Source of the DNA: Streptococcus himalayensis
GTDB taxonomy: Bacteria; Bacillota; Bacilli; Lactobacillales; Streptococcaceae
Direction: 5' to 3'
DNA length: 64,000 nt
Assembly: GCF_001708305.1 (NCBI RefSeq)
Contig: NZ_CP016953.1
Coordinates: forward strand, 701,501 to 765,500
The notes under the pieces were generated by a model. It had not been told where the DNA came from and made no database searches. It saw only the letters and a list, made by a program, of their open reading frames with translations. Position 1 is the stretch's first letter; the number at the start of each line of letters is the position of its first letter. Below, piece after piece: positions 1 to 9,485 of the stretch. A program made the position numbers and the translations under genes.

Positions 1-2
1 CA

Positions 3-419
3 GACGGAGCCAATGTAGAAATTCACGAATTAGTCGGCGATGAGAATATTTATATCTTCGGGGAAGATAGTGAAACCATTATCCAGCACTATGCTAAGAG
101 TGATTACATTTCACGCGATTACTACGAACGCGAAGCAATTAAACCTTTAGTAGACTTCATCGTGAGTGATCCCCTCAAGGCTGTTGGCCAAGTTGAACGC
201 TTGGAACGCTTGTACGATGAATTGCTCCATAAGGACTGGTTTATGACCTTGATTGACCTAGAAACCTACATCGCAACTAAAGAACACATGCTCCAAGATT
301 ATGAAGATAGGGACAGTTGGTTGGAGAAAGTCTTAGTCAATATCGCTAAAGCAGGTTTCTTCTCAGCCGATCGCACCATCGCCCAATATAATGAAGACAT
401 TTGGCATTTGGGAGAATGA
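3..419 (+). CDS. glgP: Glycogen/maltodextrin phosphorylase, C-terminal part (5' end outside window)
   Basis: The frame is open from the window edge and ends at TGA 417-419, giving the last 138 residues. It starts [20 protein letters not shown], the highly conserved segment near the pyridoxal-phosphate site of glycogen/starch/maltodextrin phosphorylases, which release glucose-1-phosphate from alpha-1,4-glucan ends. The following residues match the usual C-terminal helical region of the family. An internal ATG at 162 is only a Met within this frame and not a start. A hairpin terminator follows at once. Whether it is the glycogen (glgP) or maltodextrin (malP) paralogue cannot be told from this fragment. 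Confidence 0.9.
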   Translation, partial: DGANVEIHELVGDENIYIFGEDSETIIQHYAKSDYISRDYYEREAIKPLVDFIVSDPLKAVGQVERLERLYDELLHKDWFMTLIDLETYIATKEHMLQDYEDRDSWLEKVLVNIAKAGFFSADRTIAQYNEDIWHLGE

Positions 420-442
420 TAGGGACAACCAGCATGGATAAC

Positions 443-472
443 AATAGCAAGTTTTTAAAAGCTTGCTATTTT
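443..472 (+). terminator. Rho-independent terminator after phosphorylase gene
   Basis: Arms AATAGCAAG and CTTGCTATT flank a short loop and are followed by a T-rich tail. It lies 24 bp past the phosphorylase stop codon. Confidence 0.75.
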
Positions 473-527
473 AATATAATTGGTTTATAATACAATCAGA
501 TATTTCATAGAAATGGAGGCAAGTTTT

Positions 528-1046
528 ATGAAAAAGAAACCGATTTATTTGTATGTGTTGCTCGCGATGTCTAGTCTACTCACGTTGTGGGGTGCTCTAG
601 GTCAGTTTACAACCACACCAGATAGCGTGATAGGCGTTATCAAGGAATCCTATCAAAAGCAGAATATCCCCGAGACGCAGGTGGAGGAGTTTCTAAAGCT
701 TTTTCGCAAGACCACAGAGTTTGACTTGAATACAGCCCATAAAGTGTTTGTAGTGGTGAGTTTGCTCTTACTCTTTGTCGCCCTATTTCTGCTGATTAAA
801 AAGCGTCTTTTGCAGGCCAATTTGACCTACCTTGGTTATTTGCTTCTCAAAATACTCTTTATGATCTATAATTTTGTCGGCAAAAATGCCCTTATTCGTT
901 CCGTTCAAACCAGTAATTCAGCACTCATCGAAGGAACTATTCAGCTCAATCGCATGAGTTCTATCATAGGAATTGTGTTTGTTTTCATTCCGATTAGCTT
1001 GGTTCTCTATAAGTTATGGCGGCAGCAAAAGGCAGTGGAAGAATAG
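528..1046 (+). CDS. Small polytopic membrane protein, unknown function
   Basis: I do not recognise the family. The ATG at 528 is chosen over the upstream in-frame ATG (480) because ATGGAGG sits 8 bp before it and the protein then opens MKKKPIYLYVLLAMSS, a typical positively charged membrane anchor. The 172-residue product has about four hydrophobic segments: residues 5-22, then about 80-97, 105-125 and 148-165. The first loop (about 25-75) is hydrophilic and probably extracytoplasmic. It stands alone between two terminators, so it is likely monocistronic. Confidence 0.65.
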   Translation: MKKKPIYLYVLLAMSSLLTLWGALGQFTTTPDSVIGVIKESYQKQNIPETQVEEFLKLFRKTTEFDLNTAHKVFVVVSLLLLFVALFLLIKKRLLQANLTYLGYLLLKILFMIYNFVGKNALIRSVQTSNSALIEGTIQLNRMSSIIGIVFVFIPISLVLYKLWRQQKAVEE

Positions 1047-1084
1047 CTCGTTTATAATAGGAATAGCCATAGTAAATAATTGAC

Positions 1085-1130
1085 AAAAAACATCTATCGC
1101 TTTAGAATTTTAAGAGTGATAGATGTTTTT
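1085..1130 (+). terminator. Rho-independent terminator
   Basis: AAAAAACATCTATC pairs with GATAGATGTTTTT across an AT-rich loop. It closes the membrane-protein gene and lies just before the next ribosome binding site. Confidence 0.8.
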
Positions 1131-1149
1131 GTTATAGAATGGAGAAAAG

Positions 1150-1608
1150 ATGAACATATCCCTTGTATATATTAGCCTTAGTGGCAATACAGAGAGTTTT
1201 GTAAAGCGGTTAGCGACTTATTTAGAAACCAAGCACCCAGATGTTGAAATCGAACGAGTGAATATTAAAGAGATGGTCAAGTATGACCAGCCTTTTTACC
1301 ACATGACAACTCCCTTTGTCGCCTTTTTACCGACCTATCTCGAGGGTGGCAATGGGCTAGACAATGGAGATGTGGAAATTTTGACCAATGATTTGGGGCG
1401 TTTTATCGCTTTTGAGCAGAATTATGAGCATTGTTTGGGGATTGTCGGTTCGGGCAATCGCAACTTTAACCACCAGTACTGCCTAACAGCCAAGCAGTAT
1501 GCCGAACGCTTTGGCTTTCCAGTCCTTGATACCTTTGAATTACGCGGCATGCAAGACGATATCAAACGCATTGGGCAAAGGATTGAAACCTTGTATGGCT
1601 TGGTGTGA
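1150..1608 (+). CDS. nrdI: NrdI-like flavodoxin
   Basis: This 152-residue protein starts with the flavodoxin FMN phosphate-binding loop ([14 protein letters not shown], residues 7-20) and carries the NrdI signature [12 protein letters not shown] near residue 100. NrdI supplies the oxidant that NrdF needs to assemble its dimanganese-tyrosyl radical cofactor in class Ib ribonucleotide reductase. No nrdE/nrdF/nrdH lies next to it here, so this is a stand-alone copy; streptococci often keep such an orphan. Start ATG follows GGAGAAAAG. It is flanked by terminators on both sides. Confidence 0.85.
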   Translation: MNISLVYISLSGNTESFVKRLATYLETKHPDVEIERVNIKEMVKYDQPFYHMTTPFVAFLPTYLEGGNGLDNGDVEILTNDLGRFIAFEQNYEHCLGIVGSGNRNFNHQYCLTAKQYAERFGFPVLDTFELRGMQDDIKRIGQRIETLYGLV

Positions 1609-1618
1609 GAAAACACCT

Positions 1619-1648
1619 AAAAAAGAGCAGGAAACTGCTCTTTTTTAG
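1619..1648 (+). terminator. Rho-independent terminator after nrdI
   Basis: AAAAAGAGCAG-GAAA-CTGCTCTTTTTT is a strong GC stem with a GNRA-like loop and U tract, 10 bp after the stop. Confidence 0.9.
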
Positions 1649-1732
1649 TATGAGACTTGTTCGGAAAGCTTCAATTTTGAAATACAAGCAGTTCAAAAAC
1701 TCATTCCTACTGTCGGGGTTGATGCACTATAA

Positions 1733-1818
1733 CAATTAAAATCTGACTAGGCAAGGAAATCACAGGTAGAACTAGAGTTCCGCAAGGTGAGCTAGCGACA
1801 TCAGATTGACGAGTATAA
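1733..1818 (-). repeat. Intergenic repeat family B, copy 1 (inverted)
   Basis: On the minus strand this reads ACTCGTCAATCTGATG... CTCACCTTGC.GAACTCTAGTTCTACCTG ... CCTAGTCAGATTTTAATT, matching copies at 23601-23689, 24527-24602 and 29037-29127. Ends carry inverted ATCTGA/TCAGAT segments. The gap 1649-1849 holds no gene otherwise. Confidence 0.65.
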
Positions 1819-1849
1819 GATTACCTAAGCGAGTTTCTGAACCAATCTA

Positions 1850-3538
1850 TTACATTTTCTCTGGTGCTTCTACGCCAAGTAAGCGGAGAGCTTCTTTGAG
1901 AACGACACCTGTTGCATAGCTGAGGGCTAGGCGGCTCTCTCTTTCTGGACTGTCATCCAAAATCCGTGTGTGAGCATAGTATTTATTGAAACTTTGAGCC
2001 AAATTGATGGCAAATTTTGCTACTAGAGATGGGTCATAGTTATCTGCAGCCCGTTCCACAATGCGAGAGAAATCTTGCAAGAGTTTGATGATTTCCCAGC
2101 TTTCTGCATCGCTCAATTGGTAGTGAGCGTCTGGATTTGGTGTAAAGGCAGCCTTGCGAAGGATGGATTGGATCCGTGCATGGGCATACTGGATATAAGG
2201 CCCGGTTTCTCCTTCAAAGGATACCATGGCTTCAAGGTCAAAGTCGTATCCATTTCTACGGTCTGTTTTTAAATCGTAGAATTTAATCGCACCGACACCA
2301 ACGGCTTGAGCAACGGCTTCTTTCTGTTCAAGGTCTGGATTTTTGGCTTCGATTTGATTTTTCGCACGTTCTACTGCTTCTGCAATCGTTGGTTCAAGCA
2401 GGATAATATTTCCCTTACGAGTAGAGAGTTTTTGCTTGTTCTTTGTTACCAAGCCAAACTCGACGTGTACCATATCATCGCTCCAGTCAAATCCCATTTC
2501 TTTCAAAACAGCTTTCAATTGGCGGAAGTGGTTAGATTGCTCTTGACCAACAGCATAAATGCTCTTTGCAAAATCAAAAGTGCGTTTACGGAACATCGCT
2601 GTGGCGATGTCACGAGTGATGTAGAGGGTCGTACCGTCTGATTTTTTGATCATCGCTGGTGGAAGATTGTAACCTTCTAAATCAACGATGCTAGCTCCTT
2701 TAGACTCGTGAAGCAAGCCCTTGTCCTCAAGAATTTGAATACCTTCATCCATCTTGTCATTGTAAAAGGCTTCTCCATGGTAGTGGTCAAAAGTAATGCC
2801 TAATTGATCGTAGATACGGTTAAATTCGACCAAACTTTCATCGCGGAACCATTGCCACAACTCAGTCGCTTCCTTGTCGCCGTCTTCTAATTTTTTAAAC
2901 CAGAGGCGGGCTTCATCGTCTAGTTCTGGATTGGTTTCGACTTCAGCATTGATATGAACATAGAGTTTGAGCAATTCATCGATTGGGTTGGCTTCAACAG
3001 CAGCCTTGTCTCCCCATAATTTGTAAGCTGTAATCAAAAGACCAAATTGTTTTCCCCAGTCTCCCAAGTGATTGACCTTGACAGTGTGGTAGCCAAGTTT
3101 TTTGAAGATGTTTGATAGGGCATCTCCGATAACCGTTGAACGTAAGTGACCAACAGAGAATGGTTTGGCAATGTTTGGACTAGATAGGTCGATAACCACA
3201 TTTTGCCCTTGGCCGACATTGCTATATCCGTAGTTGTCTTGTTCAGCGATGACTTGGTGCAAGACCGTATCAGAAATCACGCCTTTATCGAGGAAGAAGT
3301 TGACATAAGGACCTGTTGCTACGACTTTTTCAAAGTTTGTCGCGTCAATCTTTTCAGCAATATCCGCTGCAATCATTTGCGGTGCCTTGCGCTCTACCTT
3401 TGCCAGTGAAAAGGCAGGAAAAGCAATGTCTCCCAAATCTGAGCTTTTTGGCTGTTCCAAAAGATTGGCAATCGCTGTCAAGTCAAGGCTTGGAATGACG
3501 TTTGCCAACGCCTCTGCCACCATTTGTTTATTATCCAT
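1850..3538 (-). CDS. argS: Arginyl-tRNA synthetase
   Basis: Charges tRNA-Arg with arginine in the cytoplasm. The class I signature appears as [16 protein letters not shown] (residues 120-135, HIGH-like) and KLSTRKGN (370-377, KMSKS-like); the N-terminal Add-1 domain and the C-terminal DALR anticodon-binding domain are both present in the 562-residue product, which is full length for Gram-positive ArgS. The start is set by AAAGGAG six bases before ATG 3538. It is divergent from argR across about 110 bp, an arrangement common in streptococci that lets ArgR sit between arginine-related genes. Confidence 0.97.
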   Translation of the reverse strand: MDNKQMVAEALANVIPSLDLTAIANLLEQPKSSDLGDIAFPAFSLAKVERKAPQMIAADIAEKIDATNFEKVVATGPYVNFFLDKGVISDTVLHQVIAEQDNYGYSNVGQGQNVVIDLSSPNIAKPFSVGHLRSTVIGDALSNIFKKLGYHTVKVNHLGDWGKQFGLLITAYKLWGDKAAVEANPIDELLKLYVHINAEVETNPELDDEARLWFKKLEDGDKEATELWQWFRDESLVEFNRIYDQLGITFDHYHGEAFYNDKMDEGIQILEDKGLLHESKGASIVDLEGYNLPPAMIKKSDGTTLYITRDIATAMFRKRTFDFAKSIYAVGQEQSNHFRQLKAVLKEMGFDWSDDMVHVEFGLVTKNKQKLSTRKGNIILLEPTIAEAVERAKNQIEAKNPDLEQKEAVAQAVGVGAIKFYDLKTDRRNGYDFDLEAMVSFEGETGPYIQYAHARIQSILRKAAFTPNPDAHYQLSDAESWEIIKLLQDFSRIVERAADNYDPSLVAKFAINLAQSFNKYYAHTRILDDSPERESRLALSYATGVVLKEALRLLGVEAPEKM

Positions 3539-3613
3539 AGGATTCTCCTTTATGATCTATCTATCTTTCTTACTATTTTATCACAAGTTGGTGAAAAGAA
3601 CCAATTTTTTTGG

Positions 3614-3640
3614 TATAATTGGAGTATAAATATACACATA
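3614..3640 (+). promoter_or_regulatory. argR -10 box and possible ARG-box-like site
   Basis: TATAAT at 3614-3619 precedes argR. Just downstream an AT-rich imperfect palindrome, GTATAAATATACA, resembles half of an ARG operator and could allow ArgR self-regulation. The -35 is not clear, so only the -10 is solid. Confidence 0.4.
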
Positions 3641-3651
3641 ATGAGGGTGAA

Positions 3652-4098
3652 ATGAAAAAAAGCAAGCGTCATGAGTTAATCAAGCGAATGATTAAGGAAG
3701 AACAGTTGGGAACTCAAAAGGAAATCCAAGATCGCTTGGAGGCACAAGGAATTGTTGTGACCCAGACGACATTATCGCGAGATTTGCGGGAGATTGGTCT
3801 GACCAAGATGAAAAAAGACTCCAAGGTCTATTATGTCTTGGCGGATGAAACCGCCAAGATTGATTTGGTGGAATTTCTTTCCTACCATTTACAAGGAGTG
3901 GCACGGGCAGAATTTACCCTGGTCCTTCACACACGTTTGGGAGAGGCGGCCGTCCTTGCCAATGTGGTCGATGAAAATCGAGATGACTATGTTTTGGGCA
4001 CGCTAGCAGGGGCAAATACCCTACTCTTGATTTGCCGAGATGTCGCAGCAGCCAAGCAAATGGAGGAACGCCTGCTGGAAAAAATGCAAGAACGATGA
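3652..4098 (+). CDS. argR: Arginine repressor ArgR
   Basis: A 148-residue transcription factor of the ArgR/AhrC family that senses arginine as a hexamer and binds ARG boxes. The N-terminal winged helix includes TQTTLSRDLREIGLTK (about residues 42-57), the family's DNA-recognition segment; the C-terminal oligomerisation domain contains the ADENR..-like segment NVVDENRDDYVLGTLAGANT. Start ATG 3652 is chosen over the in-frame ATG 3619 because GAGGGTGA precedes it and the protein then begins MKKSKRHELI like its relatives. It is read divergently from argS and followed by mutS after a 260-bp repeat-filled gap. Confidence 0.92.
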   Translation: MKKSKRHELIKRMIKEEQLGTQKEIQDRLEAQGIVVTQTTLSRDLREIGLTKMKKDSKVYYVLADETAKIDLVEFLSYHLQGVARAEFTLVLHTRLGEAAVLANVVDENRDDYVLGTLAGANTLLLICRDVAAAKQMEERLLEKMQER

Positions 4099-4106
4099 AA
4101 CGAGCA

Positions 4107-4293
4107 TGGGAGTGGGGCTCAATCGTGATTTCGAAGAAATCGATTTTCCTCACTTCTTTATTTCTAGGTTAGAAATAGAGCTAGCGAAATGTTCGCTAGC
4201 CTCTTCTACTAGAATGCTGATTTATCAGCGTTTTGCAAAGCAGACAACTATTGCGTCAAACTGTTAAAACTATAGAAGAAGCGAGGCTGGACA
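4107..4293 (+). repeat. Intergenic repeat family C, copy 1
   Basis: The argR-mutS gap is nearly filled by a sequence whose reverse complement recurs at 24636-24920. Shared blocks include TCACGATTGCG/AGCC, TCTATTTCTAACCT, GCTAGCGAA..TTCGCTAGC, TTCTACTAGAATG and TTTTAACAGTTTGACG. The stretch reads as ATG-headed ORFs in places but none has coding character. Confidence 0.7.
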
Positions 4294-4360
4294 CGTTTAT
4301 CTCGGCCTCTCTCTATGTTTATAGATGGATTAGAACTAAAAAATGACAGAGAGGATGAGT

Positions 4361-6904
4361 ATGGCAACAGAAAAAATTTCACCGGGGATGCAGCAGTATT
4401 TAGGGATTAAGAAGGATTATCCAGATGCCTTCCTTCTTTTTCGCATGGGAGATTTTTATGAATTATTTTATGAGGATGCGATTAATGCGGCTCAGATTTT
4501 AGAGATTTCGCTGACCAGTCGCAATAAGAATGCGGAAAATCCAATCCCGATGGCGGGGGTTCCTTATCATTCGGCTCAGCAGTATATTGATACCTTGGTA
4601 GAGTCAGGCTATAAGGTTGCCATTGCTGAGCAAGTCGAGGAACCGCAAAAGGCAGTGGGGGTGGTAAAGCGGGAGGTCGTGCAGGTCATCACTCCTGGAA
4701 CGGTCGTGGATTCGAGCAAGCCAGATAGTCAAAATAACTTTTTAGTAGCCTTGGATAAAGAAGAAAGTCAGTACGGCTTGTCCTATATGGATGTGGCAAC
4801 AGGGGAGTTTCAGGTGACGACCTTGACAGACTTTTCTATGGTCTGCGGTGAAATTCGCAATCTCCGTGCCAGAGAAATCGTGTTAGGCTATGCTCTGTCA
4901 GAAACAGAAGAGACGATTTTAGCACAGCAAATGAATCTTCTGCTCTCGCAGGTGGCAAGCGTCCTAGACGATGCTCGTTTATTAGGGGAGCAGTTGACGC
5001 CTCTTGAATATCAGACGGCTGGAAAATTGTTGGAGTATGTGCATCGAACTCAGATGCGTGAATTAAGCCATCTGAAAAAGGTTCATCATTACGAAATTCG
5101 TGATTTTTTGCAGATGGATTTTGCGACGAAAAGCAGTCTGGATTTGACGGAGAATGCACGGACAGGCAAAAAACATGGCAGTCTTTACTGGCTTTTAGAC
5201 GAAACGAAAACAGCGATGGGAACGCGGCTCTTGCGGACTTGGATTCAGAATCCCTTGATTGATAAGGAGCGGATTTCCCATAGACAGGATGTGGTGCAGG
5301 TCTTTTTGGAGAATTTCTTTGAGCGTAGTGATTTGGCTGAAAGTCTTAAAGGTGTGTATGACATTGAACGTTTAGCCAGTCGAGTTTCTTTTGGAAAGAC
5401 CAGTCCCAAAGATTTGTTACAGCTGGCTGCGACCTTGGGAAATGTTCCTCAGATCAAGTCGATCTTAGAAGGGTTGAGCAGTCCTATTCTTGCTCTGTTG
5501 ATTGAACGCCTAGACCCCATTCCAGAGCTAGAAAGTTTAATCAGCTCTGCCATTTCCCCTGACGCACAAGCTAGTATCACGGATGGTAATATCATCCAGA
5601 CGGGCTTTGATGAGCTTTTGGATAAGTATCGTGTGGTTTTACGAGATGGGACCAGCTGGATTGCGGAGTTAGAGGCTAGAGAGCGAGAAGAAAGCGGGAT
5701 TACGAATCTTAAAATTGATTATAATAAAAAAGATGGCTACTATTTCCATGTGACGAACTCACAAATTGGCAATGTGCCAGCGCATTTCTTCCGCAAGGCA
5801 ACGCTGAAAAATTCTGAGCGTTACGGAACCGAAGAGCTCGCTCGGATTGAAGGGGAGATGTTAGAGGCGCGTGAGAAATCCGCGAACTTGGAATACGAGA
5901 TTTTCATGCGAATTCGCGCAGAGGTCGGAAAATACATCGGGCGGCTGCAAAAATTAGCCCAGACCCTGGCAACGGTCGATGTGTTGCAAGGTTTTGCAAC
6001 GGTTGCTGAAAAACAGCAGTTGGTACGACCTGAGTTCACACAGAAATCTGCTATCAGCATTGCCAAAGGACGCCATGCAGTGGTGGAGAAGGTCATGGGA
6101 GCCCAGACCTATATCCCGAATAGTCTATCTATGGAGGAAGGGACCAATATTCAACTGATTACAGGGCCGAATATGAGTGGGAAATCCACCTATATGCGGC
6201 AGTTAGCTATGATTGCAGTCATGGCACAGATGGGCTCTTATGTGCCAGCAGAGCGGGCAGTTTTGCCGATTTTTGATGCGATTTTTACCCGAATTGGTGC
6301 AGCAGACGACCTCGTCAGTGGCCAGTCCACCTTTATGGTTGAGATGATGGAGGCCAACCATGCCATTCGTCATGCAACAGAGCATTCCCTCATTCTCTTT
6401 GACGAGTTGGGGAGGGGGACAGCGACCTATGATGGCATGGCCTTGGCGCAAGCTATTATTGAATACATCCATGATCGGACGGGTGCCAAAACCCTTTTTG
6501 CGACCCACTACCACGAGTTGACAGACTTATCTGCAAGACTGTCGCATTTGGAAAATGTCCATGTTGCCACCTTAGAAAAAGATGGTCAAGTCACCTTTTT
6601 GCATAAAATCGAGCAGGGACCAGCGGACAAGTCTTACGGAATTCATGTAGCGAAGATTGCTGGTATGCCAGATGAGCTCCTTGAGCGGGCGGACCATATT
6701 CTCACCCAGCTGGAAAATCAAGACAGAAAACAGCCAGAGCTTCTTGACCAAGCGGAAATCCATGAGCAAATAACCTTGTTTGAGGAAGCAAAACCAAGTG
6801 ATGCAATTGCTGAAAAACTAGGTAATTTAGACATCTACAACATGACTCCACTGGATGTGGTGCGAGCAGTGGAGCGTCTGCAGCAAGAATTAAAACAAAG
6901 TTAA
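4361..6904 (+). CDS. mutS: DNA mismatch repair protein MutS
   Basis: Recognises base mismatches and small loops at the start of methyl-independent mismatch repair. The N-terminal mismatch-binding domain has [19 protein letters not shown], the Phe-x-Glu mismatch wedge; the ATPase domain carries Walker [10 protein letters not shown] near residue 602, then [20 protein letters not shown] and [12 protein letters not shown]. With ATG 4361 the protein is 847 residues, standard length; AGAGGATGAG before it supports this over an in-frame ATG 18 bp upstream (4343), which has no ribosome site. Its partner mutL lies 2.6 kb downstream, separated by decaying genes. Confidence 0.97.
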   Translation: MATEKISPGMQQYLGIKKDYPDAFLLFRMGDFYELFYEDAINAAQILEISLTSRNKNAENPIPMAGVPYHSAQQYIDTLVESGYKVAIAEQVEEPQKAVGVVKREVVQVITPGTVVDSSKPDSQNNFLVALDKEESQYGLSYMDVATGEFQVTTLTDFSMVCGEIRNLRAREIVLGYALSETEETILAQQMNLLLSQVASVLDDARLLGEQLTPLEYQTAGKLLEYVHRTQMRELSHLKKVHHYEIRDFLQMDFATKSSLDLTENARTGKKHGSLYWLLDETKTAMGTRLLRTWIQNPLIDKERISHRQDVVQVFLENFFERSDLAESLKGVYDIERLASRVSFGKTSPKDLLQLAATLGNVPQIKSILEGLSSPILALLIERLDPIPELESLISSAISPDAQASITDGNIIQTGFDELLDKYRVVLRDGTSWIAELEAREREESGITNLKIDYNKKDGYYFHVTNSQIGNVPAHFFRKATLKNSERYGTEELARIEGEMLEAREKSANLEYEIFMRIRAEVGKYIGRLQKLAQTLATVDVLQGFATVAEKQQLVRPEFTQKSAISIAKGRHAVVEKVMGAQTYIPNSLSMEEGTNIQLITGPNMSGKSTYMRQLAMIAVMAQMGSYVPAERAVLPIFDAIFTRIGAADDLVSGQSTFMVEMMEANHAIRHATEHSLILFDELGRGTATYDGMALAQAIIEYIHDRTGAKTLFATHYHELTDLSARLSHLENVHVATLEKDGQVTFLHKIEQGPADKSYGIHVAKIAGMPDELLERADHILTQLENQDRKQPELLDQAEIHEQITLFEEAKPSDAIAEKLGNLDIYNMTPLDVVRAVERLQQELKQS

Positions 6905-6920
6905 AACAGTTTTATCAGTT

Positions 6921-6960
6921 AAAATCCCTCTGGCTTGCATTCCACAACCAGAGGGATTTT
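6921..6960 (+). terminator. Rho-independent terminator after mutS
   Basis: AAAATCCCTCTGG and CCAGAGGGATTTT form a 13-bp perfect stem 17 bp past the mutS stop. Confidence 0.9.
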
Positions 6961-7077
6961 GTGTCTAGGAGGTGATGAACCTTTTGAGAATAAAAGCAGC
7001 AACGGATTTCCTGTGGGAAAGAACCTAGCTATCATTTTTTGTCGTTGTTGCTTGCTTGAACTTTGCGGTATCCTTTG

Positions 7078-7760
7078 TTATAAAAAACACACCAAATAAG
7101 GATCTAAACCAATGCAAAGGTGGGAAATAGAACAAGTAAAGTCAGCCCATAGCGGGTCAGTGTCATTCTTAGTACGCTCCAATTTTTCTGAAAGATACGA
7201 CTGCGAATACAAAAGAGGAAATCCAACCAAGAAAACGGTTACGGATGCCATATTCTCCAATAGGTGAAAAAGGGCTGAATAGATAAGACGGTAGTTCAAG
7301 TCCTATGAAAAAATAGAACTGTGAAAAGTTTCTGTTTGATCATAAATCTAGAGCTTTCCCTGATGTGAGATAACAAGGAGAAGAAAAAGGAGGATCTCCA
7401 TCGTCAAAAAGATTTTTATCAGTCCATTTCTGGTAAAAGAGCGAGCGAATTTTCTCATGATCGCTTATTTCTGACTGAGAGATGTATAAGAAAGTTTTGG
7501 AGGGCACCTCCGTCAATGGATAAATACGTTTTTCCAGCCGATAAGATTTATCTTTTGTTTTGGTGCTAACGACCTTGTCTTTTGCAGCGATGTGAAAAAT
7601 ACCTTTGAGCTCTAAGACATGAATGTCCTGTTTTTGTAACATATAAATCCATATTGTCCCTGATTGACCTCAAGCTCTCCAGTTGCTAGCTACAGCAGGA
7701 ATGGGAAGATAGTGCCAATCTTATCCCCAGGATGAGCCCCTAAACTCATCGCTCACAAGT
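7078..7760 (-). pseudogene. Degraded minus-strand gene(s), identity unclear
   Basis: Two short open frames (7078-7299 and 7340-7642) lie on the minus strand, but neither has a ribosome site. Reading further upstream, another frame contains protein-like text (GDKIGTIFP, then GELEVNQGQYGFICYKNRT near 7650-7720) that stops just where the 7340-7642 frame becomes protein-like (LELKGIFHIAAKDKVVSTKT). This pattern is what a frameshifted, stop-riddled former gene looks like. The 7078-7299 frame is hydrophobic at its start and could be unrelated. I cannot name the ancestor. The surrounding 6961-7900 has no other gene that I can support. Confidence 0.35.
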
Positions 7761-7960
7761 GCTCTCCTTTTTTAAGAAATCGCTTTTTTCTTGAAAAATA
7801 AGCGAATTTTCCTATCTGCTCGGTTGTAGACTTCTTGTAGAATGCTGAAAGAAGTGCTATACTGTATATAGATAAAAACGCTTTAAAAAAGCGGGATTGC
7901 TCATGGCCTTATGGACGGTAAAAGCATTGGTAGAAAAGAAGTTAGTGCCAGAGTTGATCG

Positions 7961-8281
7961 ATGAAAAGTCACTTCGCAGAAGTGATAGTCCTAGGAGAAT
8001 TTCCTAGCTTAATCCAAGATGGGCAAGCTCTTTCAAAGGCTGACTTGCTAAGAGAGCTTGCGAGCGTTCTCGATATGACCTATCTAAATGGTGACGGCCA
8101 AGAGGTGCAATCTCGGGTCTTTGAGCTAGGAGGTATTCAGGAATGTCTAGCAAAGCTTGCTCTTCTTGAGCCAGTCGCAGAACTTTATGAATTCTTCTAC
8201 TTTTTTGACAAAAAGGTGTCCAAAGAGGAATTTTTAGAACGGTACTTTTTTGATGATTTAGAAGGAGGCTGTTATGGATAA
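7961..8281 (+). CDS. Hypothetical protein, probably missing its N-terminus by a frameshift
   Basis: The 106-residue frame is acidic and soluble, of no family I recognise. There is no convincing ribosome site before ATG 7961. A different frame opens at ATG 7903 downstream of a TATACT box and encodes MALWTVKALVEKKLVPELID; a two-base contraction in the GATGAAAAGTCAC tract at about 7960 would join the two into one ~125-residue protein. So this may be a recent pseudogene or a gene read from the internal ATG. Its stop overlaps the next ORF by 8 bp, suggesting translational coupling. Confidence 0.45.
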   Translation: MKSHFAEVIVLGEFPSLIQDGQALSKADLLRELASVLDMTYLNGDGQEVQSRVFELGGIQECLAKLALLEPVAELYEFFYFFDKKVSKEEFLERYFFDDLEGGCYG

Positions 8282-8612
8282 ACGCAAAGATTGGTTGGCG
8301 ATAGTTGCCTTGTTGCTAGCCCTTACCTATTTTCTTTTTCTTTTGATGCAGGGACCTTTATTGCAAGGGTTGGTTGTTCATATTAGTTTTCAGTATTTTC
8401 TCTATCAACTGCTACGATATTGGCTAAAAAAGAGAAATTGCAAGACTTATTGGAAATGGTTTTATCGGATTTTTCCCCTTTACATTTTTGGAACGCTAGG
8501 ACTACACTTGTTTTTCTATCAGGATGCGGACAAATTGGGAGCCTTACTGCTGTGGTATCTGGCATTTCCATTTGTGATGTTTTATGATTGGACAAAGGAG
8601 AATGAGAAATGA
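8274..8612 (+). CDS. Small membrane protein, unknown function
   Basis: A 112-residue protein with three to four hydrophobic segments (about residues 8-25, 30-48, 64-80, 88-103) and a basic stretch RYWLKKRNCKTYWKW in the middle. AAGGAGG lies 8 bp before ATG 8274, inside the preceding gene. No family recognised. A degraded relative appears to follow directly (8605-8958): both share a middle segment of the form W K x F Y R with similar hydrophobic surroundings. Confidence 0.55.
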   Translation: MDKRKDWLAIVALLLALTYFLFLLMQGPLLQGLVVHISFQYFLYQLLRYWLKKRNCKTYWKWFYRIFPLYIFGTLGLHLFFYQDADKLGALLLWYLAFPFVMFYDWTKENEK

Positions 8613-8958
8613 TGGAAAAAAGTCAAAGATTGGCAGGATAGTGGATATCTGGTCGGGTTTACTGTGATTTTTGACGAGTAGTAGGTTTTACAATCGTTAT
8701 CCGCGTGTCTCACCCTTCGAAATTTTTCCGATATGCGTGGTAGTGTTTGGTGTGTCTGAAAAAGAAGTGCTTCGTGAAAAGATAGGGACTATCCTTGTGG
8801 AAAATTTTTTATCGATTTATCGGCTTCTGCTTCTTTTTACATTTAGTGATGGCAGTTGTAGTGGAAAAAGACAGAGGATTTTGCTTTCTTTATCGTTTGC
8901 CCTTTGTCTTGATGTTAGTGAGGCTGCATGCTGATGATGCAAAAGGAGGAAAAAGATG
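8605..8958 (+). pseudogene. Decayed tandem copy of the preceding membrane-protein gene
   Basis: A ribosome site and ATGATGG start are present but the frame stops after 10 codons. Farther on, one frame reads FTIVIRVSHPSKFFRYAW-stop-CLVCLKKKC...R-stop-GLSLWKIFYRFIGFCFFLHL, then LYRLPFVLMLVRLHADDAKGGKR and a stop at 8956-8958. This parallels the order of features in the intact gene just upstream (VVHISFQYF..RYWLKKRNC..WKWFYRIFPLYIF..LGLHLF). Two in-frame stops plus at least one frameshift make it nonfunctional. An 87-codon ORF at 8671-8934 in another frame is a by-product. Confidence 0.45.
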
Positions 8959-9327
8959 AAAAAAATCTGGTTGATTTTGGGAACTATGTTTATGGTGTTG
9001 GTGGCTATTCTTACACCGATTGGTATCTATGCCAGTTGGAAGACAGGCGAGCTAGATTTGAGAAAGGCTTCTTTTATTTTTCAAATCTACTATCTGTCCT
9101 ATATTTATTTTCAACATCTAGGGCGTTATTTGGCCGAAAAAAGTGGTCGAGTGACAGTTCTTCGTTGGATTTATGTCGTGCATGCGGTGCTGGGATTTGT
9201 TCTTTATGGGCTTAGCATGTATGTGATTGGAAAAGTGGGATTGACCTTTTCGCTTGGATTGGGGACAATGCTGATTATCATCCTCATGTTGTTGGCAACC
9301 ATGAATACACTTAAAATAAAAGACTAG
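8956..9327 (+). CDS. Small membrane protein, unknown function
   Basis: AAAGGAGGAAAAAG before ATG 8956 is an excellent ribosome site, so the gene is probably real although unrecognised. The 123-residue product has four hydrophobic helices (about residues 4-26, 40-58, 70-90, 95-117) with a short basic cytoplasmic loop. It follows the decayed membrane gene at zero distance and may have belonged to the same operon. A terminator follows. Confidence 0.6.
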   Translation: MKKIWLILGTMFMVLVAILTPIGIYASWKTGELDLRKASFIFQIYYLSYIYFQHLGRYLAEKSGRVTVLRWIYVVHAVLGFVLYGLSMYVIGKVGLTFSLGLGTMLIIILMLLATMNTLKIKD

Positions 9328-9329
9328 AT

Positions 9330-9355
9330 GGTCCAGTTTCTGCTGGGCCTTTCGT
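9330..9355 (+). terminator. Rho-independent terminator
   Basis: GGTCCAG-TTTCTG-CTGGGCC followed by TTTCGTTT; a compact stem directly after the stop of the small membrane-protein gene. Confidence 0.6.
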
Positions 9356-9361
9356 TTATGG

Positions 9362-9367
9362 TATAAT
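9362..9367 (+). promoter_or_regulatory. -10 element of likely mutL promoter
   Basis: TATAAT within GGTATAATAGAAG sits right after the terminator and about 120 bp before mutL; no good -35 at the right spacing is visible. Confidence 0.5.
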
Positions 9368-9485
9368 AGAAGCGTTAGAAAAAGAGGCTATTTTCCATTT
9401 TTAACAAGCAAGTAGTGCTCTTTTTGATAAAAGCGTCTAGATAGACCTATTATGTCATCCTTTAGAAAGGGTAAAAATAAAAATT

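Noticed and set aside
1649..1849. Search for a tRNA or T-box near argS
   Set aside because: No cloverleaf, T-box or CCA-like end is visible; the sequence is a family B repeat.
2306..2641. ORFs on the plus strand inside argS
   Set aside because: They are antisense shadows of argS without ribosome sites.
8671..8934. 87-codon ORF as a separate protein
   Set aside because: The neighbouring frame shows similarity to the intact membrane protein upstream; this frame has no ribosome site.
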